Notes: generated from the sequence alone by a model not told the origin. A stretch of 64,000 nt of DNA from Desulfitibacter sp. BRH_c19 (GCA_001515945.1 LOER01000032.1:62001-126000), one strand, 5' to 3'; shown: positions 8,582 through 18,078, counted from the stretch's first letter. Numbers and translations: made by a program.

Positions 8582-9901
8582 TTACGTTTCTTTTCTTTTG
8601 GATATATCTAGGCGAATAGGATTGCCTTCAAAACCAAAGGTTTTCCTGAGTTGGTTTTCCACATATCTTTTATAAGAGAAATGAAATAATTCAGGATCGT
8701 TAACAAAAAGTCTAAAAGATGGAGGCTTGACAGATATTTGTGTAACATATAATATCTTCAACCTATTTCCCTTGTCAGTAGGTGGCGGTGTAAATGCTAC
8801 AATATCTCTTATAAAATCGTTTAAGATAGGTGTTGGTATTCGGTAATTTGCCTGTTCAGATACAAATCTTATGAGTTCAAATAACTTCATAACTCTTTGA
8901 CCAGTAAGAGCGGATATGTATGCTGTAGGAGCATACTGCATGAAACCCAACTCCGCACGAATTTTTTGATCAAATTCATGCATGGTCTTAGTATCTTTTT
9001 CAATTAGATCCCATTTATTAACAACTAAGATAGAGCTTTTGCCAGCTTCATGTACATATCCAGCTACTTTTTTATCTTGCTCAGTAACACCTTCTACAGA
9101 ATCAATCAGGATTAAAGCCACATCTGATCTGTCAATAGCCCTTAAAGAGCGTATAACGCTATATCTCTCTGTGGGATTGTGAATTTTACCCTTTTTTCTC
9201 ATACCTGCAGTATCTATCAAAATGAATTTTTGGTCTTCATGTTCAAAATATGTATCAATAGCGTCCCTTGTGGTACCAGGAACATTGCTTACTATAACTC
9301 TATCTTCACCTAATATCTTATTAATCAATGAAGATTTTCCAACGTTTGGCTTTCCTATAACGGCTACTTTAACAATATCTTCATCAAACTCTTCCTCAGA
9401 TAAATGGGGAAGTGCAGCCATAGTTTGGTCTAACAAGTCACCTATATTTTTTCCATGTTCAGCGGAAATACCAATTGGTTCCCCTAACCCTAATTTATAA
9501 AAATCATAATCTTGAAAGTTTGAGAAGTCGTCTACCTTGTTTACAACTAGAATTATTGGTTTGCCTGATTTGCGTAATAGTGTAGCAATGGTTAAATCAT
9601 CAGGAGAAAGCCCTATTTTACCATCTACAACAAAAATTATTAAGTCAGCCTCATCTACAGCAGTCTCTACTTGCAATTTAACCTTCTTACTAATTGTATT
9701 TATTTCATCTTCAAATTCTAGACCACCTGTGTCTATGAGCGTGAAATGGTTGCTAAGCCATGTACCATTTCTATACATTCTGTCTCTGGTAACACCAGGC
9801 ATATCATCTACTATTGCTACCCTACCACCAGTTATTCTATTAAATAAAGTTGATTTACCAACGTTTGGCCTACCAACTATGGCTATTACTGGTTTTGACA
9901 T
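8582..9901 (-). CDS. der: Ribosome-associated GTPase Der (EngA)
   Basis: 439 residues with two tandem GTPase domains and a C-terminal KH-like domain. First domain: GRPNVGKST at residue 10, DTGG, NKVD. Second domain: GKPNVGKSS near residue 183, DTAGMRKKGKI, NKWD. The KH-like end carries FTPPPTDKGNRLKILY. Der is needed for 50S subunit maturation. The gene start overlaps the end of the DUF512 gene by 32 bases, which indicates coupled expression. Confidence 0.97.
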   Translation of the reverse strand: MSKPVIAIVGRPNVGKSTLFNRITGGRVAIVDDMPGVTRDRMYRNGTWLSNHFTLIDTGGLEFEDEINTISKKVKLQVETAVDEADLIIFVVDGKIGLSPDDLTIATLLRKSGKPIILVVNKVDDFSNFQDYDFYKLGLGEPIGISAEHGKNIGDLLDQTMAALPHLSEEEFDEDIVKVAVIGKPNVGKSSLINKILGEDRVIVSNVPGTTRDAIDTYFEHEDQKFILIDTAGMRKKGKIHNPTERYSVIRSLRAIDRSDVALILIDSVEGVTEQDKKVAGYVHEAGKSSILVVNKWDLIEKDTKTMHEFDQKIRAELGFMQYAPTAYISALTGQRVMKLFELIRFVSEQANYRIPTPILNDFIRDIVAFTPPPTDKGNRLKILYVTQISVKPPSFRLFVNDPELFHFSYKRYVENQLRKTFGFEGNPIRLDISKRKET

Positions 9902-11228
9902 CTAATTCACCTCCTGTTATTGCATTTGCCAGAGCATATCCTGAGTTTTCAATAATCTGTACTTTCACGTCAAGAGATTGCTCCAATTGACTTACATTCA
10001 TATTGTCTAAGAATATGTTGTCATCCCTTTTTAGTAAAACATCAGAAATTAGTAAAATACTATTTTCTTTGATTACTTCTTTTAAACCCTGTATAATGTC
10101 GCCTCCTGTAAGTAAGCCAGCAACTGTGATTGAATTTCCGAAAAACCTATTTTCAATTTGATGAACAGTTACTATATCTTGGTTATAAAACTCTTTAATC
10201 AGACTACTTATAATAGGAAATGCAGATTGTCCAGTAACTATTAGAAACTTTTTATTATGATCAAAAATAGTAAATTGATTTTCCTTAAAAAAATCTTTAA
10301 AATCGTTGACAAAATTTCTAACAAGGCCAACTCCATTTTCTAATTGAGGATAATTTTCATAATCTGCTTCATTTGGAATATTTATATTAGCCCGTAAGAA
10401 AAATTCATCGGCAGCAAATACAAACCGTGAATTGAATTTTTCTAGAAACAGCTTTTGCCACTTATGTATCTTATCCATCACCAAAATACTCTCTTCAATA
10501 GAAAAGTGTCTAAGATATTTATTGGCTAAATAATTATATTTAGTTAAGCCAACTGGGACTATTGCAAGAGATTTAATGGAAGGCCATAGACTAGATAAAT
10601 CTTCTATACTTTTATCCAACTCTGCCCCATCATTTAAATCGGGACATAAAACAATCTGAGTGTGCATCTCAATATCACTTTTAGCAAGGTATTTTAATTT
10701 TTCAAAAATGTCTCCAGCCAATCGACTTCCCAAGATATTTTCTCTTAATTCAGGATTAGTGGTATGTACAGAAATATATAGAGGACTAAGCTTGTATTTA
10801 ATTATCCTTGCAAGATCATCCCAAGAAACATTTGTTAGAGTAATGTAATTGCTATACAAAAAAGAATGTCTGTAGTCATCATCTTTTATATAAAGAGTCT
10901 TTCTCATACCCTTTGGCAAACCCTTAAGAAAGCAAAAAACACATTTATTTAGGCATTTGTTCAATCCATCAAAGCATTCTTCATTGAATGAAATCCCCAA
11001 AGGTTCATGAGGATCCCTTTCAATATCTATTTCCCAGAGCTCCCCATTTTCCTTTTCAATTTCTAATTCTATAAAATCATTTTCTGCTAGTAAATGATAA
11101 TCAAGAATATCTCTTAATGGGGTTCCATTAATTTTTAGAAGTTTATCTCCCATCTTGATATCGACTTCTTCTGCAATGGAATTGGGCTCAACGTGATTGA
11201 TGAAAGCTTTAAATATACTGTTATTCAT
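9870..11228 (-). CDS. DUF512 radical-SAM-like protein with PDZ-like N-terminus
   Basis: 452 residues. The first 60 residues look like a PDZ-type segment (NSIAEEVDIKMGDKLLKING). A CLNKCVFC motif (CxxxCxxC, near residue 92) marks a radical-SAM iron-sulfur site, followed by LPKGMRKTLYIKDDDYRHSF and the C-terminal DUF512 region. This family is widespread in anaerobic Firmicutes, almost always next to der; its reaction is unknown. The adjacency hints at a role in ribosome or RNA maturation, which is inference only. Start ATG behind AGAGGTGG. Confidence 0.85.
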   Translation of the reverse strand: MNNSIFKAFINHVEPNSIAEEVDIKMGDKLLKINGTPLRDILDYHLLAENDFIELEIEKENGELWEIDIERDPHEPLGISFNEECFDGLNKCLNKCVFCFLKGLPKGMRKTLYIKDDDYRHSFLYSNYITLTNVSWDDLARIIKYKLSPLYISVHTTNPELRENILGSRLAGDIFEKLKYLAKSDIEMHTQIVLCPDLNDGAELDKSIEDLSSLWPSIKSLAIVPVGLTKYNYLANKYLRHFSIEESILVMDKIHKWQKLFLEKFNSRFVFAADEFFLRANINIPNEADYENYPQLENGVGLVRNFVNDFKDFFKENQFTIFDHNKKFLIVTGQSAFPIISSLIKEFYNQDIVTVHQIENRFFGNSITVAGLLTGGDIIQGLKEVIKENSILLISDVLLKRDDNIFLDNMNVSQLEQSLDVKVQIIENSGYALANAITGGELDVKTSNSHSW

Positions 11229-11263
11229 TATCCCACCTCTATTCCCACGTCCCTAATTATCCG

Positions 11264-11695
11264 CTAACTATGAGCAGTAGTCAAGAAGCATGAGGAATAA
11301 TTTTCTAGTCCTTTAAGTACAAGCTGGTTAGCAAGCCATTTAAACCTTGTATTCATAGATAAAAAAATCCCTAGCTTAATCCAGGGATTGCTGCATGTAT
11401 CGGCATCAATCATTTTAATAGCCGAAGATTCCTTTCCCCTTAATTCCAAAAAATTTAAAATAATTTTCTCCATTATTTCTTTTTCCTTAGGAATTCCAAT
11501 TGTGTAAACTTCATTAGCATCTTTATCAATGCCAATTAGTAAAGGTTCTTCATTTGTAGATATTTTATCAAAATACTGTAATTTATTTATCTCTTCAGCC
11601 TGATAGTGTTTTTTCAAAGAAATGTTTCCTAAATGTAAATGCGCCATAAATATAGATGTATGTCTACCAGTAGAGCAGTAATAAATGATTTTCAT
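11264..11695 (-). CDS. DUF3189 protein, copy 1
   Basis: 143 residues, cytoplasmic, no membrane segment. Opens MKIIYYCSTGRHTS, with the C-x-x-G-x-H-[TS]-S pattern shared with the next gene, then a YFDKIS segment and a GIDKDANEVYTIGI segment. This is a DUF3189 protein, seen in spore-forming Clostridia; no function is known to me. A TTG four codons upstream overlaps the GGAGGA ribosome site, so the ATG at 11695 is the start. It is a divergent tandem paralogue of the following gene, with 20 bases between them. Confidence 0.75.
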   Translation of the reverse strand: MKIIYYCSTGRHTSIFMAHLHLGNISLKKHYQAEEINKLQYFDKISTNEEPLLIGIDKDANEVYTIGIPKEKEIMEKIILNFLELRGKESSAIKMIDADTCSNPWIKLGIFLSMNTRFKWLANQLVLKGLENYSSCFLTTAHS

Positions 11696-11714
11696 ATCTT
11701 CCTCCAAGTAACAG

Positions 11715-12176
11715 TTATCTTTGGGCTATATTTTTTTTTACCTCGCCTACCATATCAACAAATTTGTTAAAAGAATTTATCGTACCCTCGAGGACTAAAG
11801 GTCTTCCCATGGATACTAGTTTAAGTTTACGTGATAGAAAACCACCTACACGCATTAAATTATTTACTCCATTTAAAGTGTCAATAAAAATCATGTCATC
11901 TATTGGTGTATTTGTTATCTTAGCAACGCCTTGTAAAGTTTTTTCCACTTTACTACCCAGGCTCCGACAACCACATATGTAAACTTCATTGCCAATCTCA
12001 TCTTTACCCATCAAATTAAATTTCCCATGGTCCTTGTCTATCTGTTTATCAAAAAAAGGCAATCCCATTAACTCCTCAGATGTAGGTCTTCTGTGATTAG
12101 GTAGATAGCCTAGATGTATTGCAGCAGTTGTAACTGATGAATGGGAACCCCCATAGCAATGATAAACAATTTTCAT
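11715..12176 (-). CDS. DUF3189 protein, copy 2
   Basis: 153 residues. Same architecture as its neighbour: MKIVYHCYGGSHSS start with C-x-x-G-x-H-S-S, LPFFDKQID, and GKDEIGNEVYICGCR. The two copies have diverged strongly in their C-terminal halves. The motif-first, strand-then-loop start resembles a nucleotide- or phosphate-binding fold, but it is not a Walker A and I cannot assign an activity. The cluster with YIEGIA and spoIIP suggests a sporulation role. Confidence 0.75.
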   Translation of the reverse strand: MKIVYHCYGGSHSSVTTAAIHLGYLPNHRRPTSEELMGLPFFDKQIDKDHGKFNLMGKDEIGNEVYICGCRSLGSKVEKTLQGVAKITNTPIDDMIFIDTLNGVNNLMRVGGFLSRKLKLVSMGRPLVLEGTINSFNKFVDMVGEVKKNIAQR

Positions 12177-12197
12177 GCTTTCACCTAATTTCGTTAT

Positions 12198-12383
12198 TTA
12201 TTGTCTATATAAAAGATAAACACCATTTTCTAAATCATGAACCATTGCTTTAAATATTCTACTCATAAGCAAAGAAAGCTTTTCCATTTCCTCTTCATCC
12301 TTTGCTATAAATATCGGAGCAGCACCACCCTTTACCAAATCTAGATTTGTTGTAACAATTGCTAGTAAAACACCTGAATCCAT
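12198..12383 (-). CDS. Small partner of YIEGIA (putative capping-complex subunit)
   Basis: 61 residues: a hydrophobic N-terminal strand (SGVLLAIVTTN), a central KGGAAPIFIAKDEEEM and a helical C-terminus. A gene of this kind stands beside YIEGIA genes in Clostridia, and I recall such proteins being named capping complex subunit for YIEGIA in reference annotations. No experimental function is known to me. It starts with ATG behind GGAAGGTGA, 85 bases after the YIEGIA stop. Confidence 0.6.
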   Translation of the reverse strand: MDSGVLLAIVTTNLDLVKGGAAPIFIAKDEEEMEKLSLLMSRIFKAMVHDLENGVYLLYRQ

Positions 12384-12468
12384 CCATATTCACCTTCCAT
12401 CCAACTTCAGACATCCTAAAAATAAAAATATCGCTTCTTATGATAATAGTTATACTGACAGGTTTCTT

Positions 12469-13359
12469 TCAATCAGAAGCATATTTTCCTGCCTCTGTAG
12501 AAAGGATATTCCTTCTGGAGCTCTCTAAAACTGGTGAAGTTTCAACTGATTTAATTAATGCCTTTATATCAGGTTCATTCGGTAAAATAAAGAGTCCGAT
12601 AACACCAGTATCAATATTTTTTCTAGCTAAGGGTGTCCATTCCTGTTCACCAACTTCAGATTTAGTACCTATGATAGTTGATGCAATATGTATAATTGCT
12701 TGTCTTTGACCTGGGTTGTGAAGTGTGGCCCTTGCATTATCATCATTTGGTTTAATAACTATTCCTAGACCTTCCTTTAAAATCTTTTCTTTAGATGATT
12801 TTAAACCAACGTTCATGATTACAATATCATCAATCATCAAAAGAGAATTATCAAAATATAGCTTGCCCTGTTTAACTTCTGCTATATCTTGAATCATCTG
12901 CCCCTGCATCAGCCTGCTTGCTAAAAAGATCAGAGCAAAACCTACAATTACTCCAACTATCCAGTTAGTAAAAAAAATTGCTAGACTAGTTCCAAAAGAA
13001 ATTATCATTACTAGATAATTTCTTGCTTCAAAAACCCTAGCTATACCTTCTATATAGTCATTTCCCCGGAGAATAATATCTCCATCCTCTAGCTTTTGCA
13101 ATGAATCTCTTTCCATATTTCTAATTTCTCTAAATTGTTGGGCAGCTAAGGCTAGAAAGGTGACGGCAGTAAACTCTTTTTCCGCCAAGGCTGGAATAGC
13201 TACTGCACCTAAAGCAGCAGCTATAAAACCTAGTGAAATATGAGTTAAATAACCATGGGGATAACCAGGATACTGCCTGTAGTCCGTTTTTAATAAAAAG
13301 ATTCTTCCAGCTGTACCAAGAACCACAGAAAGTAACACCATTACACCATAATCTTCCAT
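12469..13359 (-). CDS. YIEGIA family membrane protein
   Basis: 296 residues. The family name motif YIEGIA is at about residue 102, inside ILRGNDYIEGIARVFEARNYLVM. Predicted membrane segments lie near residues 5-22, 45-65, 115-130 and 130-150; the second half (about 170-296) is soluble, with LGIVIKPNDDNARATLHN. The family is found in spore formers and has no established function. ATG with GGGGGG upstream, 24 bases behind spoIIP, so the two are probably co-transcribed. Confidence 0.8.
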   Translation of the reverse strand: MEDYGVMVLLSVVLGTAGRIFLLKTDYRQYPGYPHGYLTHISLGFIAAALGAVAIPALAEKEFTAVTFLALAAQQFREIRNMERDSLQKLEDGDIILRGNDYIEGIARVFEARNYLVMIISFGTSLAIFFTNWIVGVIVGFALIFLASRLMQGQMIQDIAEVKQGKLYFDNSLLMIDDIVIMNVGLKSSKEKILKEGLGIVIKPNDDNARATLHNPGQRQAIIHIASTIIGTKSEVGEQEWTPLARKNIDTGVIGLFILPNEPDIKALIKSVETSPVLESSRRNILSTEAGKYASD

Positions 13360-13383
13360 GGCAATCCCCCCATTCTAATTAGT

Positions 13384-14535
13384 TTACTCCTTATTATCAT
13401 CTTTGCCATTATCTTTTAGTCGATTTCTTCTAATACCACCCATATAATTCGCCCATTCTTTAGTAACAAATTGTTTGCCTTTATTCAGAGCACCTTCCCA
13501 ACTACCAGTACTTATTACAAGAAATGCTACTATTCCAATTACGGTTAAAGCTAGTATCCACCCAATTGTACTCCAATCACTTCCCTGTGTTGGTGGACCA
13601 CCTGCTGAAGGAGCACCGGGTGTAACACCCATTACTGCGGGCATTATCTCGGCAAATAGTTTTGCTCCAACTTGAGCTTCTTCTTTAGTATTTGTGTGAG
13701 TTCCAACTTCTATTAAGACTGCCCTTGGGGCTAAATCTTGATTATAATTACCCTGGGCTATGAATATCTCCCTAACAATTCCTTGATGTACTTCATTTCC
13801 TGCTGCTTTAATATGCTTAGCAAACTCCAGGTTGCTCTCCATATTCTGGTTTTGTCTACCAACAACTAAACGTATTTGGGTAGCAAGTTCTCCATCAATC
13901 TCCTCCCTATAATACTCTGGGTCAGGTATTCCATCCCTATGAACATCGATTAATACAGAAGGCTCCTGTCTTAAAATGTCTACAGCAGTCCGTCTTGACC
14001 TATTATATGCCTGGGAATCGTGAGGTTCGTGGGCAGTTACATCATGGATAACAGTAAAATTCTGTCCTTCAAGAGCTTCAGCAAAAACATCACCTACATC
14101 GAATATGCCACCATCGCCAGGGATACTTTCTGCACCATCAGAAGGAACATAGGACTCTGCACTATGAGTATGATAGATGGCAATAACTATGTCATTAATA
14201 TCTCCTTCCTCTTGAACAGGTATACTTGAGACCATGGATAACTGTAGAGGCTCTATGTCATGCTTTCCATCATAAGTAGCAATAGCCTTTCTACCTTCTA
14301 CCTTAGTTACTCTGTAGTGTTTATTGTCAAAGGCTATTAACTCATCACCGACCTGAATAACCCTTGCCATAATAGATAGTAATTCATCCTCTTCATTATA
14401 GATTTCGTACGGCTCTTGCGCACTAGAATGAAAATCTAGTTCTTCAAATAAACTAGCCTGTACTCCAGATACACTAAAGTTAACTACTAAAAGCAGACAG
14501 CTACCTAAAAGATATATAAACAATCTATTTTTCAT
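13384..14535 (-). CDS. spoIIP: Stage II sporulation protein P
   Basis: 383 residues. SpoIIP is the amidase/endopeptidase of the DMP engulfment machine and works with SpoIID and SpoIIM (the latter is encoded at 52350). It has an N-terminal membrane anchor, the zinc-site segments AIYHTHSAESY, SVLIDVHRDGIPD and VLIEVGTHTNTKEEA, and a C-terminal transmembrane helix near residue 340 with a basic tail. ATG at 14535 has GGGAGGTG nine bases upstream, inside the end of the DUF1614 gene; an in-frame start 12 codons earlier has no such site. The two genes overlap by 11 bases. Confidence 0.96.
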   Translation of the reverse strand: MKNRLFIYLLGSCLLLVVNFSVSGVQASLFEELDFHSSAQEPYEIYNEEDELLSIMARVIQVGDELIAFDNKHYRVTKVEGRKAIATYDGKHDIEPLQLSMVSSIPVQEEGDINDIVIAIYHTHSAESYVPSDGAESIPGDGGIFDVGDVFAEALEGQNFTVIHDVTAHEPHDSQAYNRSRRTAVDILRQEPSVLIDVHRDGIPDPEYYREEIDGELATQIRLVVGRQNQNMESNLEFAKHIKAAGNEVHQGIVREIFIAQGNYNQDLAPRAVLIEVGTHTNTKEEAQVGAKLFAEIMPAVMGVTPGAPSAGGPPTQGSDWSTIGWILALTVIGIVAFLVISTGSWEGALNKGKQFVTKEWANYMGGIRRNRLKDNGKDDNKE

Positions 14536-15364
14536 CTTTTTTTTCACCTCCCATATCAAGTGAGTCAACATTTTCTTTCCTATTCTCGATACTTCTATGA
14601 TCTAATACTGCTTCATCTTCCAATTGTTTATCAGTACTTTCTTCAATTGTTTCTTCAGTTGGTTTCTTTGCTGGTGCTGGGCCTTCTATGTCCTGCAAAC
14701 CCTGAATTAGTTCTTTTGCCCTTCCTTTTGTGCGTGGACCTCCTTGTACTCTTTCTAAGGTTTCGCCCACAACCTCAGCTAATAGAACAGCAAATAGACC
14801 GGAAATAACGATTACATCAAAGGCTCCAGCTCCACCTATAGCAACTGTTCCTCGTACACCAGTAGTAGCTAGAAGGCTAAAATTGACTATATCTAGAATT
14901 AATACCCCTAAGGTTGCTGCGATGAATGCTGCCCTTCTAGATCTTCCAACAAGATAAGCTATTCCTCCAGCAATTATTGGGTACATATAAAGGGGATCAA
15001 TAATATCCCTTCCAGTCTGCCAAGGGTCAGCAGACATGACATAACTGTTAAAGAAGTAAACTGCTCCAGCAGTTGCCGCTATGGCAACTAGTGTACGAAT
15101 CACTTCTTTTCTTGTTCCTGCACGAGATAAAACATATATAGCAACTCCAATTGGTACAATAGCACCACCTACATTAATAGATCCTTCAATATTTGCTAAG
15201 GGTATAGGTATATCTATAAAACTACCAAGAAATATGGCACCTACAATCACTAGAGCAGCTTTATCTGTTAGCCTCATACGATCTAATATCCTTTGTGCTA
15301 ATCCAAAGTATATTAGAACAGCTACAATCATGAGAAGTATCATTCCTATCGGATATCTTTCCAC
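14525..15364 (-). CDS. DUF1614 membrane protein
   Basis: 279 residues with about seven predicted membrane helices in the first 215 residues and a charged, glutamate-rich cytoplasmic tail ending GGEKKDEK. The FIDIPIPLANIEGSINVGGA stretch fits DUF1614. Start GTG at 15364 behind AAGGGAG. It overlaps spoIIP by 11 bases, with the spoIIP ribosome site inside its coding end, so translation is probably coupled. Function unknown; linkage suggests sporulation or envelope work. Confidence 0.75.
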   Translation of the reverse strand: MERYPIGMILLMIVAVLIYFGLAQRILDRMRLTDKAALVIVGAIFLGSFIDIPIPLANIEGSINVGGAIVPIGVAIYVLSRAGTRKEVIRTLVAIAATAGAVYFFNSYVMSADPWQTGRDIIDPLYMYPIIAGGIAYLVGRSRRAAFIAATLGVLILDIVNFSLLATTGVRGTVAIGGAGAFDVIVISGLFAVLLAEVVGETLERVQGGPRTKGRAKELIQGLQDIEGPAPAKKPTEETIEESTDKQLEDEAVLDHRSIENRKENVDSLDMGGEKKDEK

Positions 15365-15429
15365 TTAAATAACTCCCTTCTGTAATAATTTTCTTTGTTT
15401 ATATTTCCCTTTGACGTAGCCTAATATAC

Positions 15430-15464
15430 AAAAAACCTCATCTAACCTAGGTTAGATGAGGTTT
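15430..15464 (-). terminator. Terminator of the gltP-type symporter gene
   Basis: A 32-base perfect palindrome (15433-15464, arms AAACCTCATCTAACCT and its complement) followed on the minus strand by TTTTTT. It sits 36 bases after the symporter stop. As DNA it could also extrude as a cruciform, but the T-run makes termination the simple reading. Confidence 0.9.
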
Positions 15465-15499
15465 AAATCTACGCTCTCAAGTAAAAATTTACATTAAAC

Positions 15500-16729
15500 T
15501 TATGTGGAAATTGATTGATCTGTTTCAGTTGTTGTTGGTGCATACTTCTGTTCAGTTGCATCAACAAAGACTGCAGCAGCAGCATCACCTGTAATGTTTA
15601 ATGTAGTTCTTGCCATATCAAGTATTCTATCAATACCCGCTATTAGGGCGATGGCTTCGATAGGCAAGCCAACTGATGCTAGAACCATTGTAAGCATAAT
15701 CAACCCAGCTCCAGGAACTCCTGCGGCACCTATTGATCCTAAGGTTCCTGTTAATATTACTGATAATTGCTGCCCTATAGTCAAATCTAAACCATATACA
15801 TTGGCAACAAAAAGCGCCGATATACCTAGGTATATTGCAGTTCCATCCATATTGATTGTGGCGCCTAAAGGTAGAGTAAAGCTTGATGTGCTTTTAGAAA
15901 CTCCAAGGTTTTCCTCAGTACATTTTATTGTGGCAGGTAAGGTTGCACCACTACTACATGTAGAAAAAGCTATCACCTGTGCAGGGAGTATGCCTTTATA
16001 AAACCCAGGAATTGTAAGCTTTGAGAAACCTTTAATAACTAATGTATAAACAATCAATGCATGAATGATTGCACCTACATACATTAACCCTATCACTTTG
16101 CCAAGCGGTAGAAGTACAGCAGGCCCATTTGCAGCAACGACTGGAATAATTAATGCAAAAACACCATAGGGTGCAACCTGCATTACGATTCCAGTAATTT
16201 TATACATAACTTCAGCAAATCCCTCGAAAAAGGTTTTAACGGGCTCTGCTTGTTTACCAACTAATGAGATGGCAATTCCTATAAAAAGAGCAAAAACAAT
16301 GATTTGCAGCATAGAGCCACTTGCCATGGCTTGAATTGGGTTACTTGGTACAATATTTAATAATACTTCCATGAGTGGTGGAGCTTCACGTCCTACATAC
16401 TCTGCACCTACTGGTAAAGTTAATCCACTACCCGGCTTAAAGATATTTGCTAAAATAAGACCAACGGTAACGGCAAATGCAGTAGTAGCTAAATAAAAGG
16501 CAATTGTTTTTGCACCCATTCTACCCAATTTTTTGACATCACCTGTACTTGCGGCACCCACTATTAGAGAAGAAAATACTAAAGGAACAATAATCATCAT
16601 AATTAAACGAATAAATAAATCTCCAAAGGGCTTAATATAATTTACTGCAATATCTTGTGAACCTTGCATAAATAAACCCACGATAATACCTGCCACTAGA
16701 CCGATTAGAATTTTGGTAGCTAAACGCAT
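15500..16729 (-). CDS. Dicarboxylate/amino acid:cation symporter
   Basis: 409 residues, DAACS (GltP/GltT/DctA) family. The hallmark segments are present: the serine-rich re-entrant loop FSTCSSGATLPATI, the GATINMDGTAIY motif, and GVPGAGLIMLTMVLASVGLP. It should import glutamate, aspartate or C4-dicarboxylates with sodium or protons. It is a single-gene unit with its own terminator and a long upstream region, inserted between the fni and DUF1614 genes. Exact substrate is not decidable from the sequence. Confidence 0.93.
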   Translation of the reverse strand: MRLATKILIGLVAGIIVGLFMQGSQDIAVNYIKPFGDLFIRLIMMIIVPLVFSSLIVGAASTGDVKKLGRMGAKTIAFYLATTAFAVTVGLILANIFKPGSGLTLPVGAEYVGREAPPLMEVLLNIVPSNPIQAMASGSMLQIIVFALFIGIAISLVGKQAEPVKTFFEGFAEVMYKITGIVMQVAPYGVFALIIPVVAANGPAVLLPLGKVIGLMYVGAIIHALIVYTLVIKGFSKLTIPGFYKGILPAQVIAFSTCSSGATLPATIKCTEENLGVSKSTSSFTLPLGATINMDGTAIYLGISALFVANVYGLDLTIGQQLSVILTGTLGSIGAAGVPGAGLIMLTMVLASVGLPIEAIALIAGIDRILDMARTTLNITGDAAAAVFVDATEQKYAPTTTETDQSIST

Positions 16730-16876
16730 TTTATTTACCTCCCTTTATTTTTTATTCTAAACAGCAGCTAAGTTCCCTCCTTTCAATAAAAATACCGTTT
16801 TTCTCCGTAACGACAATCATAGTAGTATATATTACTAGATTTTTAGCAATTATATATCAAATAAAATAATGGTAAT

Positions 16877-16915
16877 TATAGCCGTAAATCTTACTAGTTA
16901 GTAAAATATTTACAG
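16877..16915 (-). promoter_or_regulatory. Possible promoter and operator of the symporter gene
   Basis: The roughly 290 bases upstream of the symporter contain a minus-strand TATAAT (16877-16882). Immediately upstream of it lies an imperfect inverted repeat, GTAAATCTTACTA with TAGTAAAATATTTAC (16886-16915), covering the spacer and the -35 position, where no good -35 box is seen. This would suit an activator or repressor. The rest of the gap (16730-16876) shows only a duplicated ribosome-site-like run. Confidence 0.35.
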
Positions 16916-17014
16916 TCATAATATTCAATAGATTTTTACAAAAGTCCTTTAAGTATTACAAAAGATATTACAAGAATAATGTCTTTGTTTCCGATAAAAC
17001 GTCTATTTATGTAT

Positions 17015-17053
17015 AAAAATAAAAAAGGAATAGCTCGCTTTCAGCTACTCCTT
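17015..17053 (-). terminator. Terminator of fni
   Basis: Minus strand GGAGTAGCT, 7-base loop, AGCTATTCC, then TTTTTTATTTTTA. The 5' arm includes the last codons and stop of fni. Confidence 0.85.
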
Positions 17054-18078
17054 GTATCTATCCATTCTTTTATAAAGCCGTTAATAATAACCGGAATATT
17101 CCTTAGCTCAGAGATGTTTTTACAGCCACTTAGGAGCATTCCCTTTCTAAAATCATTTTTTATTGCTGTTAATAGTTGATTGATTTCATCAGTTCCTGGC
17201 TTTACCGCTGCTTTTATAAAGGAACCAGCTATAGCTCCAGAAACAGCACCCATAGCAATGGACTTAAGTAAATCTAATCCGTTTCTTATCCCACCTGATG
17301 CAATAAGTTTGATTGGCAAATTTTCATTCTTGATTTCCAATAAGCTAGCTGCAGTAGGTATACCCCATGATACTAGGGATGTGATAATTGATTTGTCGCT
17401 TCTTGCAGATTCTATATTGATAAAGTTCGTGCCACCAGTACCCCCTACGTCTACCCATTTAACTCCAATACTGTGTAACTTATGTGCACATTCTTTAGAA
17501 ATCCCAAAACCAACTTCCTTAACTATTATTGGAACAGGGGATTTTAAAATAATTTCAGCAATATTCTCTTCCAACTGGGAAAAACGCCTGTCTCCCTCCT
17601 CCATAAAGATTTCTTGTGCTGTGTTAATATGAAGTTGTAAAGCATCAGCTTCGATCATATCAACTGCTGCCAAGGCTTTATGGTAAGGGCTGTTAGCGCT
17701 CACATTAGCTAGCAATAATCCATTGGGGTTTACTTTACGTGCTATTCTAAAGGTTGGTATAGATGTAGATAATTCTAAAGCTGCTGTCTGAGACCCAACA
17801 GCCATCCCTATAGAATACTCAGCAGCCAATAAAGATAACTTTTTATTTAGTTCCTCTGTTTCTACTGGGCCACCCGTGATAGCATTAATAATCAAGGGGA
17901 AAGACAACGTCTTTCCCCACAGATTTTGGCTAGTATCAATTTCATCCCAATCTATGCCAGGCAATGCTTGGTGTATCAGATAAATATCTTCAAAACCTGG
18001 TGAGTTTGGTCCATCAGGAAACTTAAGGGTGTTTTCAATGTGATCTAATTTTCTTTTTAGTCTATTTTTTTTCTCCAT
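17041..18078 (-). CDS. fni: Isopentenyl-diphosphate delta-isomerase, type 2 (FMN)
   Basis: 345 residues. Interconverts IPP and DMAPP with reduced FMN. The pattern is that of the family: LSFPLIINAITGGP near residue 55, GMAVGSQTAAL near 95, HINTAQEIFMEEGDR near 150, KEVGFGIS near 188 and VDVGGTGGTNF near 210. It overlaps the upstream ispH-rpsA gene by 17 bases. The pair IspH plus Fni places the final MEP-pathway step and the isomerase in one operon, so isoprenoid supply is tied to expression of the ribosomal protein S1 part. Confidence 0.95.
   Translation of the reverse strand: MEKKNRLKRKLDHIENTLKFPDGPNSPGFEDIYLIHQALPGIDWDEIDTSQNLWGKTLSFPLIINAITGGPVETEELNKKLSLLAAEYSIGMAVGSQTAALELSTSIPTFRIARKVNPNGLLLANVSANSPYHKALAAVDMIEADALQLHINTAQEIFMEEGDRRFSQLEENIAEIILKSPVPIIVKEVGFGISKECAHKLHSIGVKWVDVGGTGGTNFINIESARSDKSIITSLVSWGIPTAASLLEIKNENLPIKLIASGGIRNGLDLLKSIAMGAVSGAIAGSFIKAAVKPGTDEINQLLTAIKNDFRKGMLLSGCKNISELRNIPVIINGFIKEWIDTRSS

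Noticed and set aside
15433-15464. Perfect 32-base palindrome as operator or recombination site
   Set aside because: It sits just after a stop codon and is followed by six Ts, which fits a terminator better.
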